Shown here: piece after piece, positions 24,401 to 37,039 of the stretch
How positions within the stretch are numbered: position 1 is the stretch's first letter
How the letters are laid out: every line of letters begins with the position of its first letter
Assembly (NCBI GenBank): GCA_963693085.1
Contig: OY856410.1
Span: 566,342,406 to 566,406,405 of the forward strand
Direction of reading: 5' to 3'
Length of the DNA stretch: 64,000 nt
Origin: Alisma plantago-aquatica
Taxonomy: Eukaryota > Streptophyta > Magnoliopsida > Alismatales > Alismataceae
Made by a program: the position numbers and the translations under genes
The notes under the pieces: generated by a model
What the model was told of the DNA's origin: nothing
Databases searched by the model: none
The model's input: the letters and a program-made list of their open reading frames with translations, nothing else

Positions 24401-24777
24401 GGTATTCTGATAAAGGTCTGGCCATCGAAAATAGGGTCCAAGAAATCAAAAGTTGCTTGGGCCTGCTAGTTGGTTTGCGGGACCACCGTCTCCTAAGATG
24501 GTTCACACATTGTGATGCTTAGTCCACTACAGTCGTGACGGATGGAAAGCCTAGCTACTGCAAAAACATGTGTTGGGGAGAAATCTTAGAGAGTAGATGT
24601 CTTTTCAGGTTCGGTGCCTGCAAGTTCCAAAATTGGCTAGTCGAGAAACTTTCTCTATGAAAAGATATAAATGACTAAAAGATAAGAATCAATGGTTATT
24701 TTGGGCATACTAAGGCTATATTGACACAAAACCATAAATAAATGCTTAGCATAGATGCCTAAATTTGGGTGCTATCA
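24401..24777 (-). repeat. 377-bp direct repeat, right copy (LTR end)
   Basis: It matches 19493-19869 with roughly one difference in eight to ten bases by eye, which indicates an old insertion. Confidence 0.85.
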
Positions 24778-27700
24778 ATATGACACTTTGTGTCATAATC
24801 AACCTCATCCCCTCATTCTCACTCTAAAATTCAAATATTTTAAAGTTGCAAATAGGTCCTTGGGTTTGATGGATAGTTTTTGGATACCTTGTACCAATTT
24901 ATAAAACAAAAAATACTTACAAAATACCTAGGAATCGTAGAAGTATGAATATCTCCAATATTTCCTTATATCTAAATATTATTTTCTTAAAAGTAACATA
25001 AAATATATTGACCACCCCTAAGGCCTAATCATCTTTTGGATCCTGAATCTTAGAATGTGGTCCACGTTAATCAATTTCAAAAGTTCTAATATGAACCACT
25101 ATCAAAGATTTGATCTTTCCAAATCCCATAATCATATCTGATCCTTAGTCATCTTAACCTTATGGGTCCTAAATCGTGTCCTACTATAGGTAGGCATCAT
25201 ACCTTCATAGGGGTGCTGAATCATGACCTCAAATTGTATTGTATGGGTCTTAGATCACAAACTTAAACTATACCACCTATGTCCTTGACCATGACCCTAA
25301 ACTATAGCACATGTTTTCATACACTTTAAACTTCAAAACCCGACGTTATTTAGGTACCTTAATTTGGGTCATGGATTATGACTTTAAATTGTACCATTTC
25401 CTTGCATAAAGCCCTAAATTGAGTAGGCAATGTTTTACATTTGCATGTAGGCCCTACCATGAGTAGGAAAACCTTACATTTGCATGAATCATTCAAACCC
25501 TACCCTAGGTATTCAAACCTCATGTTTTTTTATTGCATCTAAACCCTACACTAAAGTAGCCAAACTTCCATGTATTCAAGACCTACCTTGAGTATGCAAA
25601 CCATATTACTTTAAAATCATACATCGTGTAGCTAACTAATCTTTAAATTAGACACCTCATAGTTTGGTCTTTTACTTCAAATCATACAACTGGTAGGTAC
25701 CTCATTTTCCATTTAAAATCTTACATTTGGTAGGCATTGTGTGATTTATTTCAAGCAATATCCCAAATAAACACTTTTAAATTTTAGAAAGTTCTCTTTT
25801 GCATGGGTGAATCCCATGTTCACCATCTTAGGGTTATGACTCTAGCTCTAACTTGCTCCATATTCACATCTTTCTGATTGACCTAATTCTCTAACATCTA
25901 ATCACAAGACAAATAGAAGCCCATAATCTTTGAAACTTAAGCATTTATAAAACTCATGAGTCAACAAGATATCCTTTGATGAGTCTTAACCTTTTAATCT
26001 TCAAAATGGTCATTGTGTTCCTTCATTGTCTTCACCTTTCCCTAACTAGGTAATGAATCAACAAGAGAACCAGACAGTAATTAAGTAAATGCTAGTGTGA
26101 TGCCATTTAGCACATCAAATAATGATAATTTCAAAAAAAAATGCATCACCTCCCCCATGAATATTTGGTATCACCCTAAGAGTAAGAGGTTAACCAAATA
26201 CAATTTATATCCTTGGCCATGCTACCGTTAACCTTAACACCACATGGTGCCCGACCTTACTCTTACCATGAATTGTTGTTCCACTAAATCATTCCTAAAA
26301 GGAGAAGATATCACACACACCACTAACCTAATGATTCAATAGAAAATACCTTGATTGGTCTCACCTCTTAGGCTTTCATGACCAAAAATGTGGACCACAC
26401 TTGGCAAAATCATACAGTTTTCACTCTTTTCTTGGACATTGTTCATGAGATGGGTAAATTATTGACACCCCAAATTTCTAAATGTCCACCCATATTCACC
26501 AATTTTCCAATCACTTGGAGTTCCGTGGATAGAAAACTAGATGTTAGTTGCAATTTGCCATTATATTGAGCTTTTTGTAAGCATTTTTCATCACATTCCT
26601 AGAATAATTATCTTGAATAAACTATTCAATTTCCATTTGTTTGCAATTCAGTTGTCCTTTTTCAATTCAATCAATTTCATACATTTTTCATAAAGAAAGA
26701 GAAAATTGGAACACTTGCCTTTAAGTCTTATCCTTCCTTTTCCTCTCACTTTTCAATCAAGTTTTATTCCTCAATGATAGAATCCCGTAAGCAAAAAATT
26801 TATATTACTTGAGATATCTCTATAATGCAGAAAATAACAAACTCAAATGTGTAGAGGACTTTTGTTTCATGCATGTAGACACCTCTGATATTCTCCAGAG
26901 ATGCCACATGAAGGAGTCCCAAGTTTCACCACTAGAAATCCTTGTAGAACACATTGTTCTGTCAGGATTTCTCCCTAGGTAACAAAATCTCAACTTTTGG
27001 ATTTTCTTTTCTCTAGTATAATAGTGATTTATTCTCAAAACTTCTTTTCAAGATTTGAAACCCCTAAACACCAATCCACAATTATAAATACTTCCCATAT
27101 TTTTGCAACACTCTACTAACCAATGCCTAGAAGATCTTCCTTCTTGGACATCAACTCCCCTATGAGGAAGGTTGTGGATATTGTTAGAAGGCAATATGTT
27201 CATCTTATTTAATTGTTAATCATTTATCTTGACCTCAACTTGTTCATAACTGCTCTTCAGCTTTCTTATTCATCAAAAAAGTGGTTGACTATTTTAACTG
27301 CTACAACATGACTAATTATCCAGTTGTTTAATAACTCAAGTAATGAAAATTACCATGATTAATTGAAGTAGATATTGCTTTCTAGTCCAATCATTGTTTA
27401 ATTGAAAATTTATTAAATACTTCTTTACCATGTAAATGTAGTTTATTTTTGCACTCTTTTTCTTGATTACATGAAAGGAAGTAGGTCTTGCTCATATTGA
27501 ATGCATTTCTAATCATCCTCCCTACATATTCCCTCATCTCTTCCCTATTGCCCAAGATGGAATTTTGTCATGGGATATCTTCAGGGGATTGGAATCCCAT
27601 AAAATTATTAGAGTTTTTGGGTTTCATGATGGGAAATAACAAACATCTCGAGTCCGCAAACAATTGTACACCATAATAATGTTTATTTTCCTTTTTTCTT

Positions 27701-29025
27701 ATTTTTATTTCTTTATACTAACCCAAACATTACGATTTTCCTAAAATCAAAATTTCAAACGAAGACACTGATTTTGGGTAAAACGGAGGTGCCTACTACC
27801 TTTTGCAATCATAATAGGATCATAAATCTCAATCTTTTGGCCATGTTGTCCATGCTTTATCAGCCCACTAGTAGAGTCACTTTTCAACCTTTCTTGTGTT
27901 TTGTTGGTGATGTAAAATTTTAGCTACAACTTTCCTTATTTTTCTCTTAAAATGAGGTGGTGAATCTAAATCCTTATCTTTTCATATGTTATATGAGTTT
28001 TATAAGTGAATGACAATATTAGACTTAAAATATTTTACTTGAGGGTAAAACATGTTCCCAGCATGCTTGAAGCTACCTAAGTCAAGGAAAGCCTCGTGGC
28101 ACTAAGTACTTCTTAAAGGGTGGTATACGTCTTCTTGTAGGCCATCTTCAAGGTATACACGACAAGTATGATACAATCAGCATCTTTAATTGACTTTTGG
28201 TCTCAAAACTTAAAATAATAATACACCATACTATGAAGATTCTAGGTATGTAGAAAATATATACCTTCAAAAAAATATACCAAGCATTATCTTGTATTTG
28301 ATATTTAAAGCATCCTATAAAGAGATGTGTAACATACACTTGATCCAAGCAGGCCCTAAATCACATATCAAGGGAGCCAATCCCACATGTCTCAATTTAG
28401 AGTTCCTATGAATCTAGGAATCATGGATCAAATAGATATAGTCAGAGACATACATTAGATTCATCTTTGTAACATCGTCATGCACTAGTTAGTTTCATAC
28501 ATTATGTGGGTTATCCTAACCCATATACTTAATGTAAGTACCTGAAATAGCTCACCCTACAAACATATCATGATATCTTAATCATGTTCTTGGGTGCTTT
28601 AATTACATGTTTAGTATATTGATTCATTTTGTTGGTTGATGTTTTCTCTTTAGGATCTATGTGCTTTAATTACATGCTTAATATAATTTGTGCTACTTAT
28701 CTCTCTTGATTTAGCTTGGTTTGGCGAGTCTTTCTTGATTTTACAAGTTACTAGACTTTCATTGGTTGTGGATGGTTGTTGGTCGATGACAATGTCTGCA
28801 TTGTCCAACTATCAAGTTTTCACTAGTAGATGACATGTCTACTATTGAAAACTGCCATGGGTCTAGACCAATGAAGTTGGAGCTCCTTGTTAACCAATAA
28901 AGTTTCATTAGTGGTTGGTTTTTACACCAGTCGATGATAAGTGGATATTTATCTACCTATATATGACTATATAAACTCTTGTCTAATGGAAACCTTGGTC
29001 TGATGCTAACTGATGAAGAACCTAG
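24778..29025. other. Gene-free AT-rich DNA
   Basis: No ORF with a recognisable domain. From about 25200 to 25760 there are loosely repeated phrases built on cctaa / aaaccctac / tagg, probably a decayed LTR or a degenerate tandem region. Confidence 0.5.
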
Positions 29026-32000
29026 AGTCACGGGACCATTTGTTACCCCCATTGACTACAGAGTCAGTGGTAGTAGGGTTTGGGTGCCCATCCATAGAGG
29101 GGCACAAATATTTCACACAGGAAATATATATGTAAAATTAGTAACAACAAGATGTAACAAGATACTAAAAGGTTATAGAGAAGCATGTACCCATTTCTAT
29201 GTCAAGAGTTACCATTTTTATTTCATTTAGGATCATTAGTCTTGAGTGCGGCGATTCTCCATTTGGCAACTAAAATTCCTATAAAAAAAACATATTAATG
29301 CTAAAGCATTAAGTATGATATAAAAGGGTAATTAAACACAATTCAAGAGTAATACAAAACTTTCTTGGCTAGAAACATGATCATTGTTAAGAAGAATAAA
29401 CATAGAGAGAACACTTAACGATATCATTTCATACAAAGCATGTTTTAGTTTCCTTTATACATTACATCAACATTAGGTTTCGTAATGGATTTATATATAT
29501 TATATGCAGGGTTTGTCATTGTAGTATACTAAAAAATGGAAGTAGTAATCATAGGAACAATAGCTCAACCAAGTAAGTAAGTATCCAAGCATTCATACGA
29601 GCATACATACAAGAAAGCCAATATCATAGTAGGGTCAAGAGGAACATGTACCTTGCGGGTATCGTACAAGTTTTGATTCATTAGTAGATTCTAGAGAAGG
29701 TCCAACCCTGAGGGGACCTAACACATAAAAAGGCATAGTATTGAGTCTTAGATCAGAATAGTTTAGATAATCTAAACATCATAAGATTAATGTGGATGTT
29801 CCCCTAGCCCTAGGTCTGAAATAGTTCACACATAGTTTCCAAATTCCATACATGCATGTCATAATCAACATAGTTCAAGGATCAAACATTAAGCTCTAGG
29901 TCTAGGTGAAACATCCACACTATAAGTACTACAATATAGACCTAAGATCTGATTGATAATTGAGTAATCATGATATGTAGGTTATCATCAATATCTGATC
30001 ATGCAAGATCAAAATTACTCATATAACATCAATTCTATACAAAAAGGTCACTTTTCAAGTCATAAGATTACAAGGGACCATAAGATAGATCAAGCTAGCA
30101 TTTAGTGCCACAAGTATTATGAATCTACTGCTTTGAACTAGATAGAGCATTATATTAGCATAAAAGTCAAATTTCACTAGTCATAAGATAAACTAGGTCA
30201 ACTAGATCATCTTAATGTCCAAATGGGTACTTGAGGTATCATGAGTCAAACATGGACTACTTAGCATGAGATCCTAGTTAATTATGTCACAAATCATAAC
30301 AGGGGTCACTATTTTCAAGATTAGATGATGAGAGTTTAAGTCAAAGTCCTAAACTTGATCATGTATGCTCATAAAGAACCATTTTTTGGAAAAAGGTTAG
30401 TCATGACAGGTCAAGATGACATTCAGGCACAATTGAAAGAGATAGAACATCAATTGACATCCTAAGTAAGCAAAAGTTACTGATTTGCATGTATTCAGGG
30501 TTAGATGTCATTAAACGTACATGTTAAGTAGGGTAGAGGTTGATTAATCTTCTAAAGGTCATCAAAGAGACATTTTTAACAAAATGGTAGAAGATGGTAT
30601 AAAATCAGTATGATATAATAGAATCATTAGCAATATTATGTTTTTCTGATCAAAATGGTATATAACTTCATTAAATTTGGGTAAGAGACAAAAAAGATAC
30701 AAACCTTTGAAGATTTGGATAAGAGAAAGGGATTTTATGAGTGGGATTTACCCTAATGGGCCGAATCATTTCTAGAGTAGGAGGTTGGCCCACATTTGAA
30801 GGGCACCCCAAGGGCCTTTTGCAGATGGTAGCCAGTGGCCAATGGCATGGATCTATGGTGAACGGTGATTGAAAGTGACATGAGGCAGTTTGCAGGAGTA
30901 GTTGGTTGCATCCTAACATGAAGGGGAGTGATCAAGAGCAGGTCGGGTGTGGTGTTTCCATGTGGGCACGGCTCACGGGCCTGAGGATCTGTGGTGAGCC
31001 AGGAGTGACTGCTCGGCTCTAGCACAATAGAGTGTGTGTGTGAGAGATAGAGAGTGAGAGAATGGGAGGTTGAGAGAGGGTGGAAGGACAGACTCAGTTG
31101 TATAGGATAGTTGGATCTTCATCCAATGATCTTTTCTCATCTTCTCCATTTCACTTTATTCACACAGTGTCAGTCTTTCCAGAGAAGGTAGGTGGGAGAG
31201 GTAGAGAGGTTGTGGCGCCAAATAATGTGGTTGTTCTAATTCACCAGGGCCCAACAAAAATAACATTATAGCCCATATTTGTTAAGGTTGACCAAGCAAA
31301 AATGCCCCTTTTCAATCGTGGTGCTTCCGTCAACAAAATAAAAGAAAGGGAAAAGGAAGAAGAGGACATTCTCAGACTCGAAACCACAAGAAACCAGAAG
31401 GAGAAATATAGGGAAGGGGAGAGGGAGTGAAGGAGAAGAGGATGGGAGGCAAATAAGTATGGGATATCACTTGCAACAGGCATTGGCTGACTGGAAAGCC
31501 ATGGTCGGCCTCCTACTCTATCCTTGTACAGTAGGGGGAGTAGGTAAAGCCATGGTTGTTGGATTAAGGTCTAGGGTGGACTAGATTAGATCTAAGGGCC
31601 AAGAAAAAGGGCATGACAAAAAGAGGAGAGAAGAAAAAATGAGTATATGAAGCAATCCAAACGGGCCCTCCCATTAGTTGGGAAGGATACCCGTGGATGG
31701 CTAACATGACACCCAGACCTTTGAACTTGTGTTTCTTTGCAAAGATTGAAAAATCCATATCTCTCAAATGATAACTCCAATTAATATGAAATTTTCACCG
31801 TTGGTTAAAAAATTTCCTCTAGTTTTCAACATAAAATTTTGGATTATATATGAGAATGATGAGCGTACTCAATTTTGAATATTTACTATCAAAGAGTGTA
31901 AATATGTACCCAACTTTAGTAAATCCAACATAGTGCGGCATTTTTTCAATTACATATCATCAATTTGAGTACATTATGACTCTAAGTCATCCAATAGAGG

Positions 32001-32369
32001 TGAGGGAAGTTATCACACATAATGGAGCATCTTATGAGTCAATATGTGCATAATTAAATTGATGAATGCATATTCATCTTAGTTTTAGTCGCCACTTTTG
32101 GCCCAGTTTTGCACTAAATGCTAATATTCACCCCTTGAATATTTTCATATACAAGTTTCCTCAGTTCCATATCATTATTTAGAGTTTTGATCAAATCTAT
32201 TTGCCTCTATTGTAGGATTGAACATCATGCTAGTGTGCTAGTGTAGGAGGTGTAGGGGATGGTGGTCCTTCATCAGAATGCATCCTCTAAAGCCGGAGGA
32301 TTCATCAACGTAGGCCATTCGACCCTCTACAATACCCCCCGCCCCCCGCGGGGGTGGGTTTGTTTCATG

Positions 32370-32700
32370 ATGATCGTTCCCGCGGCCAAGGAGATGACCA
32401 CTGTGACCGCGGTATACAGACCGCAACCTAAACTGGACTGCGACCATGACCGTGGTGCTAGAAGATGCCTACACCTCGACCTGCATGGAGACCGTGGACC
32501 CAGATGTGGTCACCGTAACCAGCATGGGAGACCGTGATGTGAGGCCCACGACCTGCTGAGGACCGTGACCACGATCAATGCTAATCGTGACCACGGTCAG
32601 TGTTCCTCCACAACCTGACTTCGACCGCGATCGACACCACACCGTGACCATGGTATACAACCTCGACCGCGGCCAGTACTGTGACTGCGGAAGTAAGTCA
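32370..32700. repeat. GACCG/CGGTC array upstream of TATA
   Basis: About 20 variants of gaccgyg, ccgcggt and cgacc lie in GC-rich sequence ending 13 bp before the TATA box. The phrase ggtatacaracc occurs twice (about 32411 and 32651). Confidence 0.75.
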
Positions 32701-32712
32701 GTGGAGTGTGCC

Positions 32713-32722
32713 TATAAATAGG
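32713..32722 (+). promoter_or_regulatory. Likely TATA box of TAT-type solo LTR
   Basis: CCTATAAATAGGCC on the plus strand, about 650 nt from the proposed LTR start and directly after the GACCG array. Confidence 0.6.
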
Positions 32723-33400
32723 CCACACACCTGTCTTGTCAAAGGATTGACTCCAGACGCCGCTAGGCTGCCGCTCTATGCCCAGCCTAGGGAGTATGGT
32801 TTCCATAGCCAAGATCCAACCCCTGTGGCGTTCTTGCGCCTCCGTTCATCTAGATCTGAGGTGGAAACCCAGATCTACATCCATCCATCTACATCTCCAA
32901 TGCCTTGCATATGCCAACACATCCATGAGATGATCCTCCTGTTGCGAGCAAGGAGCACGAGAAGAGAAGGAAGGTGGAGAAAGAAGATCTACCCCATCTG
33001 TCGTGGTGCTCTTCCCTCCTCGTCTAGATCTACCCCGATGTTTTATGGAAGACCGTCTCTCCACCGAGTTGTTATCATCTTCTTCACCATGACCATGGTG
33101 GAATCTTCCTTGCTCTTATTCTTTTTGTTTCTCTCACTATGAGCGAGTAGTTTCCTTTCGCTGGGGTGTGGGGACTAGCCCCGCTACCCTTGCTTACATG
33201 TTCATTTACTAAACATCTGATGGCTTGTATATTACTCTCAATTTTGTTGTTAATTGTTTAATGCATGATTTGTGGATTGATCACCTGCCTTGCATGATCT
33301 TTTATTTCCTATGTTGTGAGAACTTCAATGCATAGGTTTTAAATATCGATTAATGTGGTTAACTCCCTGATGAGAACTTCTGATGGGATTCCCTGAATTC

Positions 33401-33640
33401 GTAAGTGTGTGATCTATGAGGTGACGAGACATCTAGCCCACGATGATGCTTTTGTGTGCCTAACGCCCATATGGGGACCCACAAATTTAGTTGGATATAT
33501 GTATCTTCAGAGCCGTAAGTGTGTGATCTGGATGGCGACGAGACATCTGATGCCTAAGGTGATGCTTATGCAAAACTAACGTCTGTATGGAGGGTTTGCA
33601 GCAGCTCCGTTTGGATGGTTATATCTAGCCTAGATGTGTG
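33401..33640. repeat. Tandem duplication, period 114 bp
   Basis: gtaagtgtgtgatct at 33401 recurs at 33515, followed in both by ggcgacgagacatct-like and gatgctt blocks and a taacg-c-tatgg block. Confidence 0.75.
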
Positions 33641-34006
33641 TGTTTGGATATGTTTGCATGCGTAGTGGTGGTGAAACCCGAGTCCATCCCAGTGATTCCC
33701 ATCATTAATCTTTAATCAACTTTTAATCCTTCTCTTTACTTTCCTTGCAATTAGTTTAATTAAACCCAAACCAATCTTTGTTCTAAATATTAGTCTTGAT
33801 TGAGCTAGATCCGACTAGAAAAGATTCTTAAAAATGTTGTCCTTTAGGATTCGATCCTTAACTATACTACGATAATACTCGTCTGCTTGCGAGTGGTATT
33901 ATTGCACAAGGTTTTGGTAAAAACTCAGGGATTTCAGCCTTAGGTGAGTTTGTTAGTGTAGTAAGAACTATGACATAAATGACAGACAAAAATCTAGGTT
34001 ATCACA

Positions 34007-34043
34007 TCCTGCCCACCTTAAAAGAAATTTTGTCCCCAAAATT
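34007..34043 (-). other. Polypurine region of element C
   Basis: The minus strand reads TTTTGGGGACAAAATTTC, then TTTTAAGGTGGGCAGGA, then the LTR start TGTGATAACC. This closely follows the conserved end of plant Tekay/Del chromoviruses. Confidence 0.75.
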
Positions 34044-37025
34044 AGTACAAACCATAAGTCAAGATTTGGGATTTTCTATTCCACATAAAAAACTTCATTG
34101 TGCTCCCATAAGTAATCATCACCACTTACAATATCAGTTTCATTCAAAAAATCAAGCAATCGAGTATCACTATAAACACATAGTCTCAAAGATCGTCAAA
34201 TTTGAAGTATCATCATGTGAGTCATGATTTAGAGAGAGAATCCTATATATAGCATTCAATGTGGCTAGATCACCTTTCAAGTCACTTGGATAGAGTTCAA
34301 GATTAAGACATGACTTTGATTTCCAACATTTAGGGTTCTAGCTTCTACATTGGCCTAGGTGGGGTTATACATCCATGATTGAGATTTCATATTTCAACAA
34401 TCTGAGACAAACATCATATTTCAACATCGTGATTTCACACTCAAAATTGATAGAAGGGCCCACCCTAGTCCACATGGAGATTAACCCTAAGTTATAAATC
34501 AAGCGAGTTAACAAAATAATCATTTTACATTTTTGAGATTTAGAACATGAAAGTTGATAGTCATATATCGAGGGTGATCTCGAGATCCAAATAGGGTGAT
34601 CATTGGAGTCAAATCAAGATCATTGATCATTAGTCGAGATTTTTTTATTCAATAATAGAGCCATGTTTGGAAAAATGCATAGGTCTAAACATTTTGAAGC
34701 TAGGGTTTAGATTCTTATTTTAGACCTTAAGGATGACTTAGGGATCTACCCTTCCTAAGGTTTTTATTGAGATGTCATTCTCTTTCTTTTCTTGAAGTTT
34801 CTCCAACAACATTTGAGAACATTATTTTCTGTGTAATTCTTTAACTCAAATTTTCTCCATATCTTTGGGTGCACATCATTTTCTTTATGTCCCAACATTG
34901 GGATCATGGTGACCTTCCCTTTTGGGCTTGGTCTTCTTTGGGACCTTACCTCCTGGGCTTGGTCTTCATGTTGGCCTTCCCTCATGGGCTTGACCCATTG
35001 GCGACCCTCCCTCCTGGGCTCAGTCTTCATGTTGGCCTTCCCTCCTGGTCTTGGCCTCTTGGTAGCCTTCCCTCCTGGGCTTCGTCACCTACTATCAGTC
35101 GCTTCCTTAGTGACTTTTCCTTACATCCCTTAGAGATGTCATGGTTGGGTTTATAGAATTATACTCAATATTTGTTCTTTCATACTTGTATACTTAACCC
35201 TCCAAACATTAGGTGACATTCGAGGTTATCTCAATTCTTAAACTGATTGATTAACTCACCCTTCTAGGGGTGATCATTTATCCATACACAACAATCAAGT
35301 AACATTTTGAGCATTATTCAACCTTTCATTCCATCAATATTGAGTTTATTTGTATGGTATTCATGGTTGATGAATTATCTAGGCCTAGGTCTTTCTAGGA
35401 ACTTGACCACTAGCTATAGTCAACGTCGTCATATTCCAAGATCATCCTTAAATTGAGATTTTGAGGTCGAGTATCAATATCATCATACACATAACCTATT
35501 AGGGATTTAGATCAAGAAATCAGAATCATGTGGAAAGAGTCGCCTTTTGAAACTCTAAATAATCAACAAGATGACAATGTAGAGTTAGTCACAATGGAGT
35601 GTGACCTAGGTTAGGGGAGTTAAAAGTCAACTACTATGCTAATCTAGCACATTAATCTACATTACTTGTGTGCCATCAGACATGTCCAAATAGGGAGAGT
35701 CACAATTTTCATATCGTACTTCATAGGGTCATGCAATCAAAGATCAAGGTCATAATAGGGCAACCATATTCAATATTTTACAAAATCAAGGTCATAATCA
35801 TTCTCCCTTCCTTTTAAGATCAAGGTGGGCATATCTTTGAAATTGAGAAGTCAAATTGATAACTCAAGAGCCTAGCATAATAGGGAAAGAGTGATATCCA
35901 TGTCCATCACGTTTATTTAAAATTGAGCTTACAAATAGACATAAAAGTCAACAGGGAGGTGCCTCTTGTACCCACTCTTCACATAATGATCTAGGGTTCC
36001 AAAGATTTAGTCATTTTGTGGCATGATCATTGCACATATTGAATTGGGGGAGATTTTATTACTATTTTTTAGGTTTGATTAACAATAGTGCAACATGTGT
36101 TTAATCAATAAGGACCTCATCAAACATAAGGTGTAAAACCTGAGTTTCACCTTATTTCACCATATCAAGAGTTTACCTCAAACATATAAAACATTTATAT
36201 GTGATTTGGTATAATCGAGGTTTCGTATACTTCACACATGAGTACAACACTTTCAATAGTACTTTCTTACATGCAATAGGGTTTTCAATTTAAGGTCAGA
36301 TCATGGTCTTATCATCTTGATCAATTTTCATGATTTCAAGCAAATTTTAGTTTTACCATGAATTTGTAAAAGAGTGAAATCACCCCTTCACTAAAAATTT
36401 GAAAAATGAAACCTCCATTCCCAACATACTCAAAAGGTATGTTGAAACGAGTGTAAAATTTTCAAATCTTTATTTATATGGTATACAAAAGACCAATAAG
36501 TAATGCAACACAATATAATTTCATGACTATATTCAATTTGATAAAAGAGTACATCATCATTCTCACATATAGGGTTTACAACAACAAAAGGATCTAGATA
36601 GAGGGAAGTCTAAACTACATAGACTTTGTCTCGAAGAAACATCTCCAAGATCTAGGTCCATGCCAAAAGCTAAGTCCTCCTTGATCTAACCCTGGGTGGT
36701 TGGAAAAGCACCCAGCAAAAAGGAAAGAAAACAAGGTATGTGTTAGAGATAATGAACAAGAAATAAGATAAAAATGATAATGCAACTTAAGGTTATAGAT
36801 TCATCATAAGATGAGAGGGCCAAGAGAATGAGGCCTAAACAAAAGATTCTTTCCAAAACAAATAAATAATAAGAAGTAGCATGCATGATATTAATTGGAC
36901 TACATTAACTAAGTAGGGTTGAGGCACCTACCTGACCTCAACTTATAGATGAGGGGAGAGTAATCACATTCCCAGTCACCTATAAAATATTTATATTGGG
37001 GAGAAATAATACATTCCCCAGGGTG
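34044..37025. other. Interior of element C, no gene
   Basis: AT-rich and gene-free. Apart from the minisatellite at 34905-35090 I see no structured feature and no trace of chromodomain or integrase next to the purine tract, where they would be expected. Confidence 0.5.
34905..35090. repeat. Minisatellite, 30-31 bp unit
   Basis: About six imperfect units of CCTCCTGGGCTTGGTCTTC plus a variable gttggccttc part. Overlapping ORFs (34869-35156, 34906-35133) are by-products of the repeat. Confidence 0.8.
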
Positions 37026-37039
37026 AAATAACACATGCC
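37026..37039. repeat. Target site duplication, left (AAATAACACATGCC)
   Basis: A 14-bp exact match to 38703-38716 flanking the LINE-like insertion. Confidence 0.9.

Larger units (their letters stand above)
17943..24777 (-). mobile_element. TAT/Ogre-like gypsy element remnant (non-autonomous or decayed)
   Basis: Two 377-bp direct repeats (19493-19869 and 24401-24777) end in TATCA, so on the minus strand each starts TGATA-CACCC, as a TAT-type LTR does. Left of 24401 and 19493 each shows a TATAAATA box in a CpG-rich setting. Next to 19869 lies a polypurine-type tract (minus TTTAAGCTTGGGGTGGT). I take about 17943-19869 as the 3' LTR, 19870 to about 23150 as the interior, and about 23150-24777 as the 5' LTR. 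Outer limits and LTR ends are uncertain, and I found no target duplication. The LTRs match only in their outer 377 bp, so one has been rearranged or replaced. Confidence 0.55.
32061..33950 (+). mobile_element. TAT-type solo LTR inside element C LTR
   Basis: It starts at TGATGAATGCATATTCATC, the style of the LTR start at 16355. It has a TATAAATAGG box at 32713 and ends near the gattcgatcctta ... tactcgtctgcttgcgagtgg tract (33850-33950), typical of the U5 side of TAT/Athila LTRs. Exact ends and target duplication were not established. It has no partner LTR or internal region nearby. Confidence 0.5.
29026..34006 (-). repeat. Element C 3' LTR (left), interrupted
   Basis: Similarity to the other LTR starts at 29026 (tcac...accatttgttacc) and is clear to 31761. 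The U3 start is placed at 34006, where the minus strand reads TGTGATAACC straight after the purine region. A TAT-type solo LTR (about 32061-33950) appears to sit inside it. Confidence 0.6.

Noticed and set aside
27121..27180. Short peptide MPRRSSFLDINS... as a gene
   Set aside because: Fewer than 30 codons, no homology I can name, and no promoter or neighbours.
32681..33142. 153-codon ORF
   Set aside because: It spans the TATA box and downstream part of a solo LTR, with no domain or codon signal.
34869..35156. Repeat-rich small protein ORFs
   Set aside because: They are open only because of the minisatellite; both overlapping frames are open and neither has a context.
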